DNA of 64,000 nt from Sphingomonas lacusdianchii (GCF_022664395.1 NZ_JAKRET010000002.1:310001-374000), one strand, 5' to 3'; positions 10,521-20,796 are shown, counted from the stretch's first letter. Numbers and translations are program-made. Notes: generated by a model from the sequence alone, not told the origin.

Positions 10521-11405
10521 ATGTTTTCCGGATCGATCCCGGCCCTCGTCACGCCGTTCGCCGACGGCAGGTTCGACGAAGCCTCGTTCCGTGCGCTGGT
10601 CGACTGGCAGGTCGAAAGCGGGTCGAGCGCGCTGGTCCCGTGCGGCACCACCGGCGAAGCCGCGACGATGACGATCGAGGAGCATGACCATGTCGTGCGC
10701 GTCTGCGTCGATCAGGCGCAGGGCCGCGTGCCGGTCATCGCCGGCTGCGGATCGAACGACACCGCGGTCGCGCTGCACCACATCCATGCGGCGAAGGCGG
10801 CAGGTGCCGCCGCCGCGCTACTGGTCCCGCCTTATTACAACCGCCCCAATCAGGAGGGGGTGTTCCGCCATTTCGAGGTGCTCGCATCGCAAGGCGGGCT
10901 GCCGATCGTCCTCTACAATGTGCCCGGCCGCACCATCACCGACATCGCGGTGGAGACGGTCGAGCGGATCGTGAAGGCGTTTCCCGACGTCGTCGTCGGC
11001 ATCAAGGACGCGACCGGGCAGATGGCGCGCGTGTCCGAACACCGGCTGCGCTGCGGCACCGGTTTCGCGCAACTGTCGGGCAATGACGACATGACCCTTG
11101 CCTTCATGGCGATGGGCGGGGTCGGGGCGATCTCGGTCACCGCCAATGTCGCGCCCGCGATGTGCGCCGAGTTTCAGGACGCGTGCGCGGCGGGCGATTA
11201 CGGCCGGGCGCTGACGATCCAGGACCGTCTCTTTCCGCTCCATGCCGCGCTGTTCAGCGATGCGTCGCCGGGGCCGGTCAAATACGCCCTTGGCCGCGTT
11301 CGTCCCGGCTTCCCGACCGACCTGCGCCTGCCGATGACGCCGGCGTCCGAAGCGTCGCGGGCGGCGGTCGATGCCGCGCTGGCGCATGCCGGACTGATAA
11401 GTTGA
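10521..11405 (+). CDS. dapA: 4-hydroxy-tetrahydrodipicolinate synthase
   Basis: Condenses pyruvate with aspartate semialdehyde in the lysine/diaminopimelate pathway, feeding peptidoglycan synthesis. It is 294 aa, the usual length. Key residues are the Schiff-base Lys162 in VVVGIKDATG, Tyr132 in LYNVPGR, and the GTTGE motif at residues 42-46. The ATG at 10521 matches the normal family start (MFSGSIPALVTPF). In the same reading frame the ORF continues far upstream, but that part is antisense to the transglycosylase and not real. Confidence 0.95.
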   Translation: MFSGSIPALVTPFADGRFDEASFRALVDWQVESGSSALVPCGTTGEAATMTIEEHDHVVRVCVDQAQGRVPVIAGCGSNDTAVALHHIHAAKAAGAAAALLVPPYYNRPNQEGVFRHFEVLASQGGLPIVLYNVPGRTITDIAVETVERIVKAFPDVVVGIKDATGQMARVSEHRLRCGTGFAQLSGNDDMTLAFMAMGGVGAISVTANVAPAMCAEFQDACAAGDYGRALTIQDRLFPLHAALFSDASPGPVKYALGRVRPGFPTDLRLPMTPASEASRAAVDAALAHAGLIS

Positions 11406-11461
11406 CGGATGGCACCGGGTCGACGCACGTTATTGCGATCGCTCGGTGGTGCGCTTAACAC

Positions 11462-14083
11462 GTGCGCCATATGCCTAACGGACATTTGTCGCTTCAAACG
11501 GTTACCGGTCGGGAAATCGCCGACCGTGACTGGTCGGGCACCTCGCTCGGCCCGATCGAATCCTGGCCGGTATCGCTGCGTTCATTGCTGGCGATGATGT
11601 TGTCCTGCCCGACGCCGATGTTCCTCGCCTGGGGTCCGGACCTGCGGTGTTTCTTCAACGATGCCTATCGCCCGATCCTCGGCGTCCGCCTCGACGGGGC
11701 GCTGGGCGAGCGGTTCGACATCGTCTGGGCCAATATCTGGGACGAACTGATCCCGCTGGTCGAAGAGACCATGGCCGGGGGCAGCATCACCGCCACCGAC
11801 ATGAAACTCGATCTCGCCCGCACCGGCGAGCCGGAGGAGAGTTGGTGGACCTTCACCTATTCGCCCGCCTTCGATGACGAAGGCCGGGTCGCCGGCCTGC
11901 TCTGCGTCACTGGCGAGACCACCGCGCGCGTCGTGGCCGAGCGGGAACGCGCCGCCGCCGACGAACGGCTGCAACAGGCATTGTCGGCCGGTCGCAATAT
12001 CGGTGCATGGGACTGGGACGTGCAGAACGATATCGTCCGCGCCGATTCCCGCTTCGCGCTCCTGTATGGCGTCGACCCAGCGGTCGCGGAGAAGGGCGCA
12101 CCGATCGGTACCTTCTTCGCCGGCCTGCACCCCGACGACCTTCCGAACACCCAGCGACAGATCGCGGTCGCGATGGACCCGTCGGGCGATGGCACCTTCA
12201 TTTCGGAATATCGCCTGCTGCGCGCTGATGGCACCAGCCGCTGGGTCTCGGCGCAGGGCCGGTGCAGTTTCGACGACGAAGGCCGTCCCACCCATTTCCC
12301 CGGCGTAAGCTACGACATAGACGACCGCAAACAGGCCGAACTGGCGGCGCTGGCGGCGAAGAGCGAGCGCGAATTCGTCCTGTCGCTCAGCGCGCGCCAG
12401 CGGGCGGCGACCGATCCCGATGCGATCATGCGCTTCACCGCACGTGCGTTGGGCGAGCGGCTCGACGTCCATCGCATCTGTTTCGCGCGGGTGGGCGAGA
12501 ACCGGGTCCGCTACATCGCCGGCTGGAACGACGGCGCGCTGCCGCCGCTGACCGGCGATCATTCGATCGACCGGATGGGGCGGAGCAACACCGCGCTGCT
12601 GCGCGCCGGGCGGACGGTCGTGTCCGATGCCTTCGCACAGGACGACCGGTTCGAAGCCGAGACCGTCGCCAGCTACAGCGCCCGGTCCGGCCTCGCCGTG
12701 CCGCTGCGCCGCGACGGGCGGCTCGAAGGGCTGCTGATCGTCGGCCATGGCGAACCGCGCCACTGGCTGCCGAGCGAGGTCGCGCTGGTGCAGGAGATCG
12801 CCGAGATCAGCTGGGTCACCATCCAGCGCGCCGATGCGCTGCTGCGACTGGAGGCGAAGGTCGGGCGACAGGGCGCGCAGCTCGAACGTGTCGCGACCGA
12901 ACTGCACGATGCGGCCTCCGCCCGCGCCGCCGCCGAAACACAGGTGCGCCAGCTGCAAAAGATGGAGGCGGTCGGGCAGTTGACCGGCGGCATCGCCCAC
13001 GATTTCAACAACATGTTGGCGGTGGTGATCGGCGGGCTCGACATGATCGATCGCCGTCTTGCCTCCGGCCGCAGCGATGTCGGCCGCTATGTCGAGGCGG
13101 CGAAGGAAGGAGCCACGCGCGCCGCCGCGCTGACCCAGCGCCTGCTCGCCTTTTCGCGCCAGTCGCCGCTGTCGCCCGAACCGATCGAGGGCAACCGGCT
13201 GATTACCGACCTGACCGACCTGCTGACCCGGACGCTGGGCGAACGCATCGCGGTCGAAACGGTGCTCGGTGCCGGGCTGTGGCGCGCGGAGGCGGATCGA
13301 GGACAGTTGGAGAATGCGCTCGTCAACCTCGCGGTCAATGCCCGCGACGCGATGCCCGATGGCGGACGACTGACGATCGAGACCGCCAACGCGCATGTCG
13401 GCGACGATTATGCGCAGGAGGCCGATATGGCCGCCGGGCAATATGTGCTGATCGCGGTCAGCGACACCGGCACCGGCATGGCGCCCGATGTGCTGGCCAA
13501 GGCGTTCGACCCGTTCTTCACCACCAAGCCGGTCGGGCGCGGCACCGGGCTGGGCCTGAGCCAGGTCTTCGGTTTCGTCCGCCAGTCGCGCGGCCATGTC
13601 CGCATCTATAGCGAACCCGATGTCGGCACGACCGTCCGGCTCTACCTGCCGCGCTTCTATGGCGAGGCGCCGACGCCCACAGCGCGCGCAACGCTGGCGC
13701 CGGTCCGCGGCGGCGGCCTGCATGAATCGATCCTGGTGGTCGAGGACGAGCCGCGCGTCCGCAGCTTCTCGGTCGAGGTGCTGCGCGATCTCGGCTACAA
13801 CGTCTTCCACGCTTCCGACGGGCCGGAGGCGATCGGCCTGCTCGAAGACGGATTGCAGGTGACGTTGCTGTTCACCGACGTGGTGATGCCCGGCATGACC
13901 GGCCGCGAACTAGCCGACCGCGCGCTGGCGATGCGGCCCGACCTGCGCGTGCTCTACACGACCGGCTATACCCGCAACGCCGTGGTGCATAACGGCGTGC
14001 TCGATCCGGGCACCCGGCTGCTGCCCAAGCCGTTCGACGTCGACGAACTAGCAAGGAAGGTGCGGGAAGCACTGGACGCCTGA
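11462..14083 (+). CDS. PAS/GAF hybrid histidine kinase with C-terminal receiver
   Basis: An 873-aa soluble hybrid kinase. Order: an N-terminal PAS-like domain (about residues 30-160), a second PAS_3-type domain with PAC (about 170-300, RLLRADGTSRWVSAQG), a GAF domain (about 310-465), a short coiled coil, HisKA with GGIAHDFNN (phospho-acceptor His513), HATPase_c ([30 protein letters not shown]) and a receiver with phospho-acceptor Asp806 in LLFTDVVMPG and conserved Lys in LLPKPF. No membrane segment is visible, so it likely senses a cytosolic cue. The start may be GTG 11462 or ATG 11471. It begins 56 bases after dapA. The output partner is not identifiable. Confidence 0.88.
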   Translation: MRHMPNGHLSLQTVTGREIADRDWSGTSLGPIESWPVSLRSLLAMMLSCPTPMFLAWGPDLRCFFNDAYRPILGVRLDGALGERFDIVWANIWDELIPLVEETMAGGSITATDMKLDLARTGEPEESWWTFTYSPAFDDEGRVAGLLCVTGETTARVVAERERAAADERLQQALSAGRNIGAWDWDVQNDIVRADSRFALLYGVDPAVAEKGAPIGTFFAGLHPDDLPNTQRQIAVAMDPSGDGTFISEYRLLRADGTSRWVSAQGRCSFDDEGRPTHFPGVSYDIDDRKQAELAALAAKSEREFVLSLSARQRAATDPDAIMRFTARALGERLDVHRICFARVGENRVRYIAGWNDGALPPLTGDHSIDRMGRSNTALLRAGRTVVSDAFAQDDRFEAETVASYSARSGLAVPLRRDGRLEGLLIVGHGEPRHWLPSEVALVQEIAEISWVTIQRADALLRLEAKVGRQGAQLERVATELHDAASARAAAETQVRQLQKMEAVGQLTGGIAHDFNNMLAVVIGGLDMIDRRLASGRSDVGRYVEAAKEGATRAAALTQRLLAFSRQSPLSPEPIEGNRLITDLTDLLTRTLGERIAVETVLGAGLWRAEADRGQLENALVNLAVNARDAMPDGGRLTIETANAHVGDDYAQEADMAAGQYVLIAVSDTGTGMAPDVLAKAFDPFFTTKPVGRGTGLGLSQVFGFVRQSRGHVRIYSEPDVGTTVRLYLPRFYGEAPTPTARATLAPVRGGGLHESILVVEDEPRVRSFSVEVLRDLGYNVFHASDGPEAIGLLEDGLQVTLLFTDVVMPGMTGRELADRALAMRPDLRVLYTTGYTRNAVVHNGVLDPGTRLLPKPFDVDELARKVREALDA

Positions 14084-14228
14084 AGATCCTCCCCGCTGCG
14101 CGGGGAGGGGGACCGCCGCGAAGCGGTGGTGGAGGGGGGTGTCCACGCAACGCAACCGTTCCGTATGTGGCCGTCCCCCTCCACCATGCTGCGCATGGTC
14201 CCCCTTCCCCATGAATGGGGAGGATTTT
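14084..14228. repeat. Extragenic palindromic repeat, family B (copy 2)
   Basis: About 145 bases between the hybrid kinase and smpB, with the same layout as the copy at 1389-1524: a CCCCGCtGCGCGGGG hairpin, the AACGCAACCGTTCCGTATG core, then CCCCCTCCACC and a closing GGGGAGGATTTT. It begins at the kinase stop codon and could act as its terminator (inference). Confidence 0.78.
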
Positions 14229-14272
14229 TTCGTGCGCTTCCCCTCCGCCCCCTGACCCCCTATGTCCGCGGC

Positions 14273-14755
14273 ATGAGCCGTCCGCGTCCCCAACTGTTCG
14301 ACAAGAAGAAGACCGTCGCCGAAAACCGTCGCGCGCGCTTCGATTACGAGATCGACACCGTCTACGAGGCCGGCATCGCGCTGACCGGTACCGAGGTGAA
14401 GTCGCTGCGCTTCGGCGAGGGGTCGATCACCGAAAGCTATGCCGATGTCCGCGACGGACAGGTATGGCTCATCAATTCGAACGTCCCCGAATTCAGCCAC
14501 GGCAACCGCTTCAACCACGAACCGCGCCGCCCGCGTAAACTGCTGCTTCACGAACGCGAGATAAACAAGATGCACGGGGCGGTGGCGCGCGACGGCATGA
14601 CGCTGATCGCGCTGTCGGTGTATTTCAACGGAAAAGGGCGGGCGAAGGTCGAACTGGCACTGGCCAGGGGTCGCAAGAACCACGACAAGCGCGAGCATAT
14701 CAAGGAGCGGGACTGGAAGCGTGAACAGGGAAGGTTGCTCCGCGACCGTGGCTGA
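14273..14755 (+). CDS. smpB: SsrA-binding protein SmpB
   Basis: Partner of tmRNA in trans-translation; it binds tmRNA and brings it to stalled ribosomes. The 160-aa length and signatures fit: [30 protein letters not shown], and the basic C-terminal tail [20 protein letters not shown] that enters the mRNA channel. Start at ATG 14273 ([13 protein letters not shown]); the in-frame stretch before it lies in a repeat. The following DUF2062 gene overlaps its 3' end. Confidence 0.95.
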   Translation: MSRPRPQLFDKKKTVAENRRARFDYEIDTVYEAGIALTGTEVKSLRFGEGSITESYADVRDGQVWLINSNVPEFSHGNRFNHEPRRPRKLLLHEREINKMHGAVARDGMTLIALSVYFNGKGRAKVELALARGRKNHDKREHIKERDWKREQGRLLRDRG

Positions 14756-15323
14756 TCCGGCGGGCGAAGACCGGAGTCTGGGCAGCCGTGCGCTGCGCTG
14801 GGTCCGTGCGAACCTGCCGACGCGCGAATCGATCGAATCGATCCGGTTCCTGCGCCCGGTCGCGCACCGCGTGCTGGCCCCGGAACTGTGGCGCTTCACC
14901 CGCCGCTCGGTCCCGCGCGGCGTCGCGCTCGGCATGTTCACCGGCATCCTGATCCCGCTGGGGCAGATTCCTGCGTCCGCCGTCCTCGCGCTGCCGTTGC
15001 GCGCCAACGTTCCCGCCGCCGCGCTGACCACCTTCTTCACCAATCCGATCACCACGCCGTTGCTGTTCATCCTGTACTACAAGGTCGGTGCGTGGTTGCT
15101 CCACCTCGACCGCGTCGTGCCCGGCGACCCGATCGGCAACGCGGTCGCCGCGCCGCCGGGCTGGCTCGACTGGCTGGTGGCGGAGGTGGGACCTGCAACC
15201 GCGCTCGGGATGCTGGTATGTGCGGTGGTCGGCGCGGTGCTGGGGTACGCGATCGCGGCGCTGGGATGGCGGTGGTGGATCGCGGCGAAGTGGAAGCGGC
15301 GCGGCCATGGGGTGCGGTCCTGA
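14721..15323 (+). CDS. DUF2062 domain membrane protein
   Basis: A 200-aa inner-membrane protein with a DUF2062 core. The conserved [15 protein letters not shown] and the loop [16 protein letters not shown] are diagnostic. About three to four membrane helices are visible. The function of the family is unknown. Read from GTG 14721 it overlaps smpB by 35 bases; a second in-frame GTG at 14748 would leave only an 8-base overlap and may be the real start. Overlap with smpB implies translational coupling. Confidence 0.85.
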   Translation: MNREGCSATVADPAGEDRSLGSRALRWVRANLPTRESIESIRFLRPVAHRVLAPELWRFTRRSVPRGVALGMFTGILIPLGQIPASAVLALPLRANVPAAALTTFFTNPITTPLLFILYYKVGAWLLHLDRVVPGDPIGNAVAAPPGWLDWLVAEVGPATALGMLVCAVVGAVLGYAIAALGWRWWIAAKWKRRGHGVRS

Positions 15324-15346
15324 AACCCTCTCCTTCCCAAAACTAA

Positions 15347-15468
15347 CCCGTTCGCTTCGAGCGCAGGTTCGAGCCTGTCGAGAACCGTAGTCGAGAAGGG
15401 GGTGCCCCAAGCGGGGCGTTCTCGACCGACGCTTCTCGACAGGCTCGAAGCTGCTCGAACCGAACGGG
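15347..15468. repeat. Extragenic palindromic repeat, family A (copy 2)
   Basis: A 122-base imperfect palindrome between the DUF2062 and M13 genes. It opens CCCGTTCGCTTCGAGCGCAG and closes AAGCTGCTCGAACCGAACGGG, with inner arms GCCTGTCGAGAA and TTCTCGACAGGC. Same family as 4521-4640 and 53077-53195. The rest of the 253-base gap shows no gene. Confidence 0.8.
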
Positions 15469-15576
15469 GAGGGGGCAAAGCTGCTTTTGCCAGCAGGACG
15501 AGCCACACCAGATATTGACGATCGATAAGCCCCGGTGCAGCATGACCGTATCACCCGATACGAAGAGGCTTTCCCG

Positions 15577-17643
15577 ATGCGGCGTAGTTTCGTCCTGACC
15601 ACCTTGCTCGCGGCTTCCGCTCTGTCCGCTTGCGCGACGCAGCCGACCGCTCCCGTCGAAACCGCCGCCGTACCGGCACCCCCGCCCGCCGAAGCAGCAC
15701 CCGCGCCCAAGCCCGAGATCGGCGATTTCGGCTTCGACGTCGCCGGCATGGACCGCGCGGTGAAGCCCGGCGACAATTTCTACAAATACGCCAATGGCAA
15801 CTGGGAAAAGATCACGCCGATCCCGGCCGACAAGTCGAATTACGGCATGTTCACCGCGCTTGACGACCTGTCGAAGACGCGCACCCGCGAACTGCTCGAC
15901 GCGGCGAAGAACGATCCCAACTCGAAGATCGGCACGGCCTATGCCACCTATCTCGATCAGGCGGCGATCGAGGCGAAGGGGCTGGCCCCGATCCAGCCAT
16001 GGCTGAACGAGATCAAGGGGCTGAAGTCGAAGGCCGGCTATGCCGCGCTGGCGGCCAAGGCGTCGCAGGCCGGGGTCGGCGCGCCGTTCGGTGCCTATGT
16101 CGGTCCGGATGACAAGCAGCCGACCGTCTACGCGTTGCAGACCGCGCAGGCCGGTCTCGGCATGCCTGACCGCGACTATTATCTCTCGACCGATGCCAAG
16201 CTGGTCGAACAGCGCAAGGCATATCAGGCGCATCTCGCCAAGATGCTGACGCTGGCGGGCGAGCCGAACGCCGCCGCCCGCGCCGCCGCGATCGTCGCGT
16301 TCGAAACGCAGATCGCCAAGGCGCACTGGACGCGGATTGAGAGCCGCGACGCGAACAAGACCTATAACAAGATGACCGTCGCCCAGTTGCAGCGCCGCGC
16401 GCCGGGCTTCGACTTCGCCACCTATTTCCGCGGTCTCGGCGCCGACACCGCCGACGTGATCGTCGCACAGCCGACCGCCTTCACCGGCATGGCGAAAGTG
16501 ATCGGCGCGGCACCGCTGTCGGTGCTCAAGGACCAGATGCTGGTGCGTTCGCTCGACAATTTCTCGAGCGTGCTGCCCAGCGCGTTCGATCAGGAAAATT
16601 TCGCCTTCTACGGCACCGTCCTGTCGGGCACGCCGCAGCAGGAGGAACGCTGGAAACGCGCGGTCGATTTCACGTCGGACGCGGTCGCCGACGATGTCAG
16701 CCAGGCCTATGTCGCCAAATATTTCCCGCCAGCGACCAAGGCGGCGGCCGACGAACTGGTCCGCAACGTGACCGAGGCGATGGGCCGCCGCATCGACAAT
16801 CTCGACTGGATGGCCCCCGAGACCAAGGCGAAGGCGCGTGCCAAGCTCGCCGCCTTCACGCCCAAGATCGGCTATCCCGACCAGTGGCGCGACATGCGCG
16901 ACCTGACGATCACGCCGGGCGACGCGTTCGGCAACATGCTGCGCGCCAACCAGTGGCAGCAGCGCTACAATGTCCAGCATCTCGGCAAGCCGATCCAGAA
17001 ATGGGAATGGTTCATGACGCCGATGACCGTGAACGCCTATGCGAACCCGGTCATGAACGAGATCGTGTTCCCCGCCGCGATCCTGCAGCCGCCCTTCTTC
17101 GATCCCAACGCCGACCCGGCGGTGAATTACGGCGCGATCGGCGCGGTGATCGGGCACGAGATCAGTCACCATTTCGACGATCAGGGCCGCAAATACGACG
17201 TCAACGGCAGTCTCACCGACTGGTGGACCGCCGAGGACGTCAAGCGCTTCGAGGAACGCACCGCCGCGCTGGTCAAGCAATATGACGCCTATGAGCCGCT
17301 GCCCGGGCTGCACGTAAAGGGCGAACTGACGCTCGGCGAAAACATCGCCGACCTCGCCGGACTGACCGCGGCGTGGGACGCCTATACCCATGCCTATCCG
17401 GGCGAGCAGAAGGCGATCGACGGCTTCACCCCCGAGCAGCGTTTCTACCTCGGCTGGGCGCAGGTGTGGCGGCGCAGCTATCGCGAGGCGAATCTGCGCC
17501 AGCGGCTGCTGACCGACCCGCACAGCCCCTCCGAACAGCGCGCCTGGGTCGTCCGCAACCTCGACCCGTGGTACAAGGGCTATACCCCCGCAGCCGGCGA
17601 ATATCTGTTCCTCCCGCCCGAACAGCGCGTCCGCATCTGGTAA
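15577..17643 (+). CDS. M13 family (neprilysin-like) zinc metallopeptidase, lipoprotein
   Basis: Exported zinc endopeptidase of 688 aa. A lipoprotein signal peptide ends in the lipobox LSAC, followed by a Pro/Ala-rich spacer. The catalytic motif HEISH (His527 and His531) and the third ligand in GENIADLAGL (Glu588) are the neprilysin/PepO hallmarks. NAYANP and the C-terminal region through RVRIW are also typical. ATG 15577 places the signal peptide correctly; 14 extra codons upstream are unlikely. Probably anchored in the outer membrane or periplasm, degrading peptides (inferred from the family). Confidence 0.93.
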   Translation: MRRSFVLTTLLAASALSACATQPTAPVETAAVPAPPPAEAAPAPKPEIGDFGFDVAGMDRAVKPGDNFYKYANGNWEKITPIPADKSNYGMFTALDDLSKTRTRELLDAAKNDPNSKIGTAYATYLDQAAIEAKGLAPIQPWLNEIKGLKSKAGYAALAAKASQAGVGAPFGAYVGPDDKQPTVYALQTAQAGLGMPDRDYYLSTDAKLVEQRKAYQAHLAKMLTLAGEPNAAARAAAIVAFETQIAKAHWTRIESRDANKTYNKMTVAQLQRRAPGFDFATYFRGLGADTADVIVAQPTAFTGMAKVIGAAPLSVLKDQMLVRSLDNFSSVLPSAFDQENFAFYGTVLSGTPQQEERWKRAVDFTSDAVADDVSQAYVAKYFPPATKAAADELVRNVTEAMGRRIDNLDWMAPETKAKARAKLAAFTPKIGYPDQWRDMRDLTITPGDAFGNMLRANQWQQRYNVQHLGKPIQKWEWFMTPMTVNAYANPVMNEIVFPAAILQPPFFDPNADPAVNYGAIGAVIGHEISHHFDDQGRKYDVNGSLTDWWTAEDVKRFEERTAALVKQYDAYEPLPGLHVKGELTLGENIADLAGLTAAWDAYTHAYPGEQKAIDGFTPEQRFYLGWAQVWRRSYREANLRQRLLTDPHSPSEQRAWVVRNLDPWYKGYTPAAGEYLFLPPEQRVRIW

Positions 17644-17650
17644 CCACGAC

Positions 17651-17733
17651 ATCCCTCTCCCCATCAGGGGAGAGGGATGCGCAGCCTTGGTCTTCGCGCA
17701 AGCGAAGGCCTGGTCGAAGCTGGGAGAGGGGAT
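17651..17733. repeat. Extragenic palindromic repeat, family C (solo copy)
   Basis: A hairpin CCCTCTCCCCatcaGGGGAGAGGG at 17653-17676 opens the element, and GGGAGAGGGGATG at 17722-17734 closes it. The same two ends recur around the DUF559 gene at 58216-58690. The element sits just after the M13 stop codon. Confidence 0.65.
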
Positions 17734-17753
17734 GCGATCGCCTAGGCGATCGC
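17734..17753. repeat. Perfect 20-bp palindrome
   Basis: GCGATCGCCTAGGCGATCGC reads the same on both strands. It abuts the family C repeat in the 270-base gap between the M13 gene and cckA. It could be an extension of the repeat, a stem or a protein-binding site; no other copy was seen in the window. The rest of that gap holds no recognisable gene. Confidence 0.6.
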
Positions 17754-17913
17754 ACGAGCCAAATGCTCGCTCCACCCCGCGCAGGTATCCTTGCCTCGAT
17801 TTGGTGGACCACACCCGCGACGAACCGAAAACATCGGCAGGCCCTGCCCGTTCGCCGCTACCCGGTCCCCACAACGCTTGACGGACGCAGGCCGTCACCC
17901 CAACAGCCTATCC

Positions 17914-20301
17914 ATGCTGCCGAAATTTTCCGCCGGGCCGTCGCCGGTACTGCCGTTGATTACCGCGCTCGCCGCCGGGGTCGTCGCGGGTGCCATCATC
18001 CTTTGGATGATCGGCAGCGTCCCCGTTGCGGCGGGCTTCGCGGCGGCGGCGGTGGTGCTGGCGGGCGTCGCGCAGGCGGTGCTGCACTGGACCGATACCC
18101 GCGCGCCGATCGAACCCGGTATCGACTGGTCGCTGGTGCAGACCATCGCCGCCACCTGTCCGCACGCGCTGGCGGTGACCGATCGCGCCGGACGGCTGGT
18201 CAGCGCCAACGACCGGTTCGCGACGATGTTCGGCGGCTACCCGACTCCGCCTGGCGTGCTCGGCGACGGGGTCGATGCCAATACGCTCGCCGGCGCCGCG
18301 CGATCGGCATGGCGCGACGGGGAGGCGAAGGCGACGGTGCGGCAGGGCGACGCCCCGCTCAACGTGACGCTTTACCGCGCCGGCGACAATATGCTCGTCT
18401 GGCAGTTCGAGGGCGGGCAGGTCATCGCCGAGGCGGTGTCGATGCGCACCATGATCGCCGGCACCGCTGGCGACCGGCTGGGCGCGGCGGGGGTGATGCT
18501 CGCGCTGCTGACCCCCGATGGTCGCATCCGCGCCGCCAACCGCGTGTTCCGCGCCCGCGCCGTCGGCAACGAGGACGCGGCGATCGATGGGCGCGACTTC
18601 GCCCGTTTCCTTGTCACCGACCATCGCGGCCGGGTCCGTTTCGAGCGTGAGGGGTTGGGCGGCGACCCGTTGCGGATCGTGCAGGTGCCGATCACAGACG
18701 ATCCGGCGGGGCCGATGCTGGTGGCGCTGCTCGACGAGGAAGAGGCACCGGTCGGGCTGATGCCGATCGCTGCGCCGGGTTCGGCGGGGCAGGTGCGGGC
18801 GCTGGTGTCGCTGCTGCCGGTCGGCATGGCGCTGGTCGATCGCGACGGGCGCTTCCTGCACATGAACGACGCCTTCATCCGCGCGACCGGCGTCAATCCG
18901 GTCGCGCCGCCGCTCTATCCGGGCGATCTGGTGGTGCGCGAGGACAAGGCGGCACTGGCCGATGCCGTGCGCCGTTTCGCCGGGGGCGCGCAGCACAATG
19001 CCGACATGGCGGTCCGGCTGGCCGATCGTTCCGACGAACCGATCGCGCTGACGATCGCCGGTGCGCGCGGGCTGGGCGAGGCCGCCGTCGTCCTGTCGCT
19101 GCGCGATACGGGCGAGGAGGGCAAGCTCAAGCGGCAGGTGGCGCAGGCGACCAAGATGCAGGCGGTCGGCCAGCTCGCCGGTGGCGTCGCGCACGACTTC
19201 AACAACATCCTGACCGCGATCATCGGCCATTGCGACCTGATGCTGATGCGCCATTCGCCCGGCGACAGCGACTATGACGACATTCAGCAGATCCGCGCCA
19301 ACTCGAACCGCGCCGCCAGCCTGACCCGCCAGCTCCTCGCCTTCTCGCGCCAGCAGACATTGCGTCCGCAGGTGTTGCAGCTGCCCGACGTCATTTCCGA
19401 GGTTTCGAACCTGCTCAAACGCCTGCTCGGCGAAACCGTGCAGCTGGTCGTCAACCACGGGCGGGGTCTGGGGTCGGTCCGCGCCGATCCGGGGCAGCTC
19501 GAACAGGTCGTCGTCAACCTCGCGGTCAATGCCCGCGACGCGATGCTGTCGCAGGGCGGCAACCGCAACGTCCTGACCATTGAGACGCTGGCGACCAGCG
19601 CACAGGAAGTCCGCGCGATGGACGACGACGTCCTGCCGGTCGGCGATTATGTGACGCTCAAGGTCTCCGACACCGGCACCGGCATCCCGCCCGAAATCCT
19701 GCCCAAGATCTTCGAACCCTTTTTCACTACCAAGGAAGTCGGGAAGGGGACCGGCCTCGGCCTGTCGACCGTCTATGGCATCATCAAGCAGTCCGGCGGC
19801 TATATCTTCGCCGAATCGCGCGCCGGTCGCGGCGCGACCTTCGTCATCCATCTGCCGGTCCATGCCGCCGCCGCGGAGCCGCCGCGCATCGGCACCAATC
19901 CGAAGCTCAAGACCGAACCTACCGCACCGGCATGGGGATCGGGCACGATCCTGCTGGTCGAGGACGAGGATATGGTCCGCGCCATCGCCGAACGCGCGCT
20001 GACGCGGCAGGGCTATACGGTGATGACCGCCGAGAATGGCGAGGCGGCATTGGAGTTGCTTGCCGACCGCCCGCATATCGACCTGTTGATCTCGGACGTG
20101 GTGATGCCGACCATGGACGGCCCGACGATGGTCGGCCACGTACGCAAAGTCTATCCGACCTTGCCGATCCTGTTCATGTCCGGATATGCCGAAGAGCAGT
20201 TGCGCCGGTCGATTGATCTGGATCAAGTTTCGTTCCTGCCCAAGCCGTTTTCGGTCCAGCAACTGGCCACGGCGGCGCGCGACGCCTTGGCAAAGACCTG
20301 A
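17914..20301 (+). CDS. cckA: Cell-cycle hybrid histidine kinase CckA
   Basis: Membrane hybrid kinase at the head of the CckA-ChpT-CtrA/CpdR phosphorelay of alphaproteobacteria. Two N-terminal membrane helices (about residues 10-50) are followed by PAS-like domains (about 70-380). HisKA has [20 protein letters not shown] with His427, and the block [20 protein letters not shown] is typical of CckA. HATPase_c ([29 protein letters not shown]) and a receiver with Asp728 in [13 protein letters not shown] complete it. The 795-aa protein starts at ATG 17914 (MLPKFSAG), just before the first helix. Both kinase and phosphatase activity are known for the family. Confidence 0.92.
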   Translation: MLPKFSAGPSPVLPLITALAAGVVAGAIILWMIGSVPVAAGFAAAAVVLAGVAQAVLHWTDTRAPIEPGIDWSLVQTIAATCPHALAVTDRAGRLVSANDRFATMFGGYPTPPGVLGDGVDANTLAGAARSAWRDGEAKATVRQGDAPLNVTLYRAGDNMLVWQFEGGQVIAEAVSMRTMIAGTAGDRLGAAGVMLALLTPDGRIRAANRVFRARAVGNEDAAIDGRDFARFLVTDHRGRVRFEREGLGGDPLRIVQVPITDDPAGPMLVALLDEEEAPVGLMPIAAPGSAGQVRALVSLLPVGMALVDRDGRFLHMNDAFIRATGVNPVAPPLYPGDLVVREDKAALADAVRRFAGGAQHNADMAVRLADRSDEPIALTIAGARGLGEAAVVLSLRDTGEEGKLKRQVAQATKMQAVGQLAGGVAHDFNNILTAIIGHCDLMLMRHSPGDSDYDDIQQIRANSNRAASLTRQLLAFSRQQTLRPQVLQLPDVISEVSNLLKRLLGETVQLVVNHGRGLGSVRADPGQLEQVVVNLAVNARDAMLSQGGNRNVLTIETLATSAQEVRAMDDDVLPVGDYVTLKVSDTGTGIPPEILPKIFEPFFTTKEVGKGTGLGLSTVYGIIKQSGGYIFAESRAGRGATFVIHLPVHAAAAEPPRIGTNPKLKTEPTAPAWGSGTILLVEDEDMVRAIAERALTRQGYTVMTAENGEAALELLADRPHIDLLISDVVMPTMDGPTMVGHVRKVYPTLPILFMSGYAEEQLRRSIDLDQVSFLPKPFSVQQLATAARDALAKT

Positions 20302-20357
20302 GCCGCCGCCGAATCCTGTTGCGGTGTTCCTGCTTTGACCGCTAAGGACCGCCGGGT

Positions 20358-20711
20358 ATGACTTCGCCCGCGCGTATCCTCGTTGTTGAGGACGAACCCC
20401 TGATCGCCATGATGCTCGAGGATTTCCTCGACCTGCTGGGGCGAACCGTCACCGGCACCGCCGACAGCGTCGCTTCGGCGATGGCTGCCGTCGATCAGGG
20501 CGGCATCGATGCGGCCATTCTCGACGTCCATCTGCGCGCCGGTGAAAAGAGCTGGCCGGTCGCCGACAAGCTGGCGGCGGCGGGCATTCCCTTCGTGCTC
20601 GCGACCGGCGGATCGGGCGACATGATCGAACCCGGCCACCGCGACCGCCCCGTCCTGTCGAAGCCATTCACGATGGACGCGGTCGAGAAGGTGCTGAACG
20701 AACTGGGCTGA
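20358..20711 (+). CDS. Single-domain response regulator
   Basis: A 117-aa stand-alone receiver. Acidic pocket in VVEDEP, phospho-acceptor Asp56 in AAILDVHL, and conserved Lys102 in LSKPF. It has no output domain, so it acts as a phosphate shuttle or sink, or by protein contact. It begins 56 bases after cckA but does not look like CpdR: the DxHLRAG stretch resembles the receivers that partner HWE/HisKA_2 kinases such as the one at 3318-4499. That pairing is inference. Confidence 0.85.
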   Translation: MTSPARILVVEDEPLIAMMLEDFLDLLGRTVTGTADSVASAMAAVDQGGIDAAILDVHLRAGEKSWPVADKLAAAGIPFVLATGGSGDMIEPGHRDRPVLSKPFTMDAVEKVLNELG

Positions 20712-20796
20712 TGCGCGCGGATATCCGCAACGCCCGGCCGACATAACCGCTTCACCGCACCGCCCGTACCCGCTAACCCCGCCACGGGAGAGGCGC

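Noticed and set aside
20358..20711. Identity as CpdR, the CckA-pathway receiver
   Set aside because: Position after cckA is suggestive, but the sequence around Asp56 (AAILDVHLRAG) is unlike CpdR and resembles receivers of HWE-type kinases.
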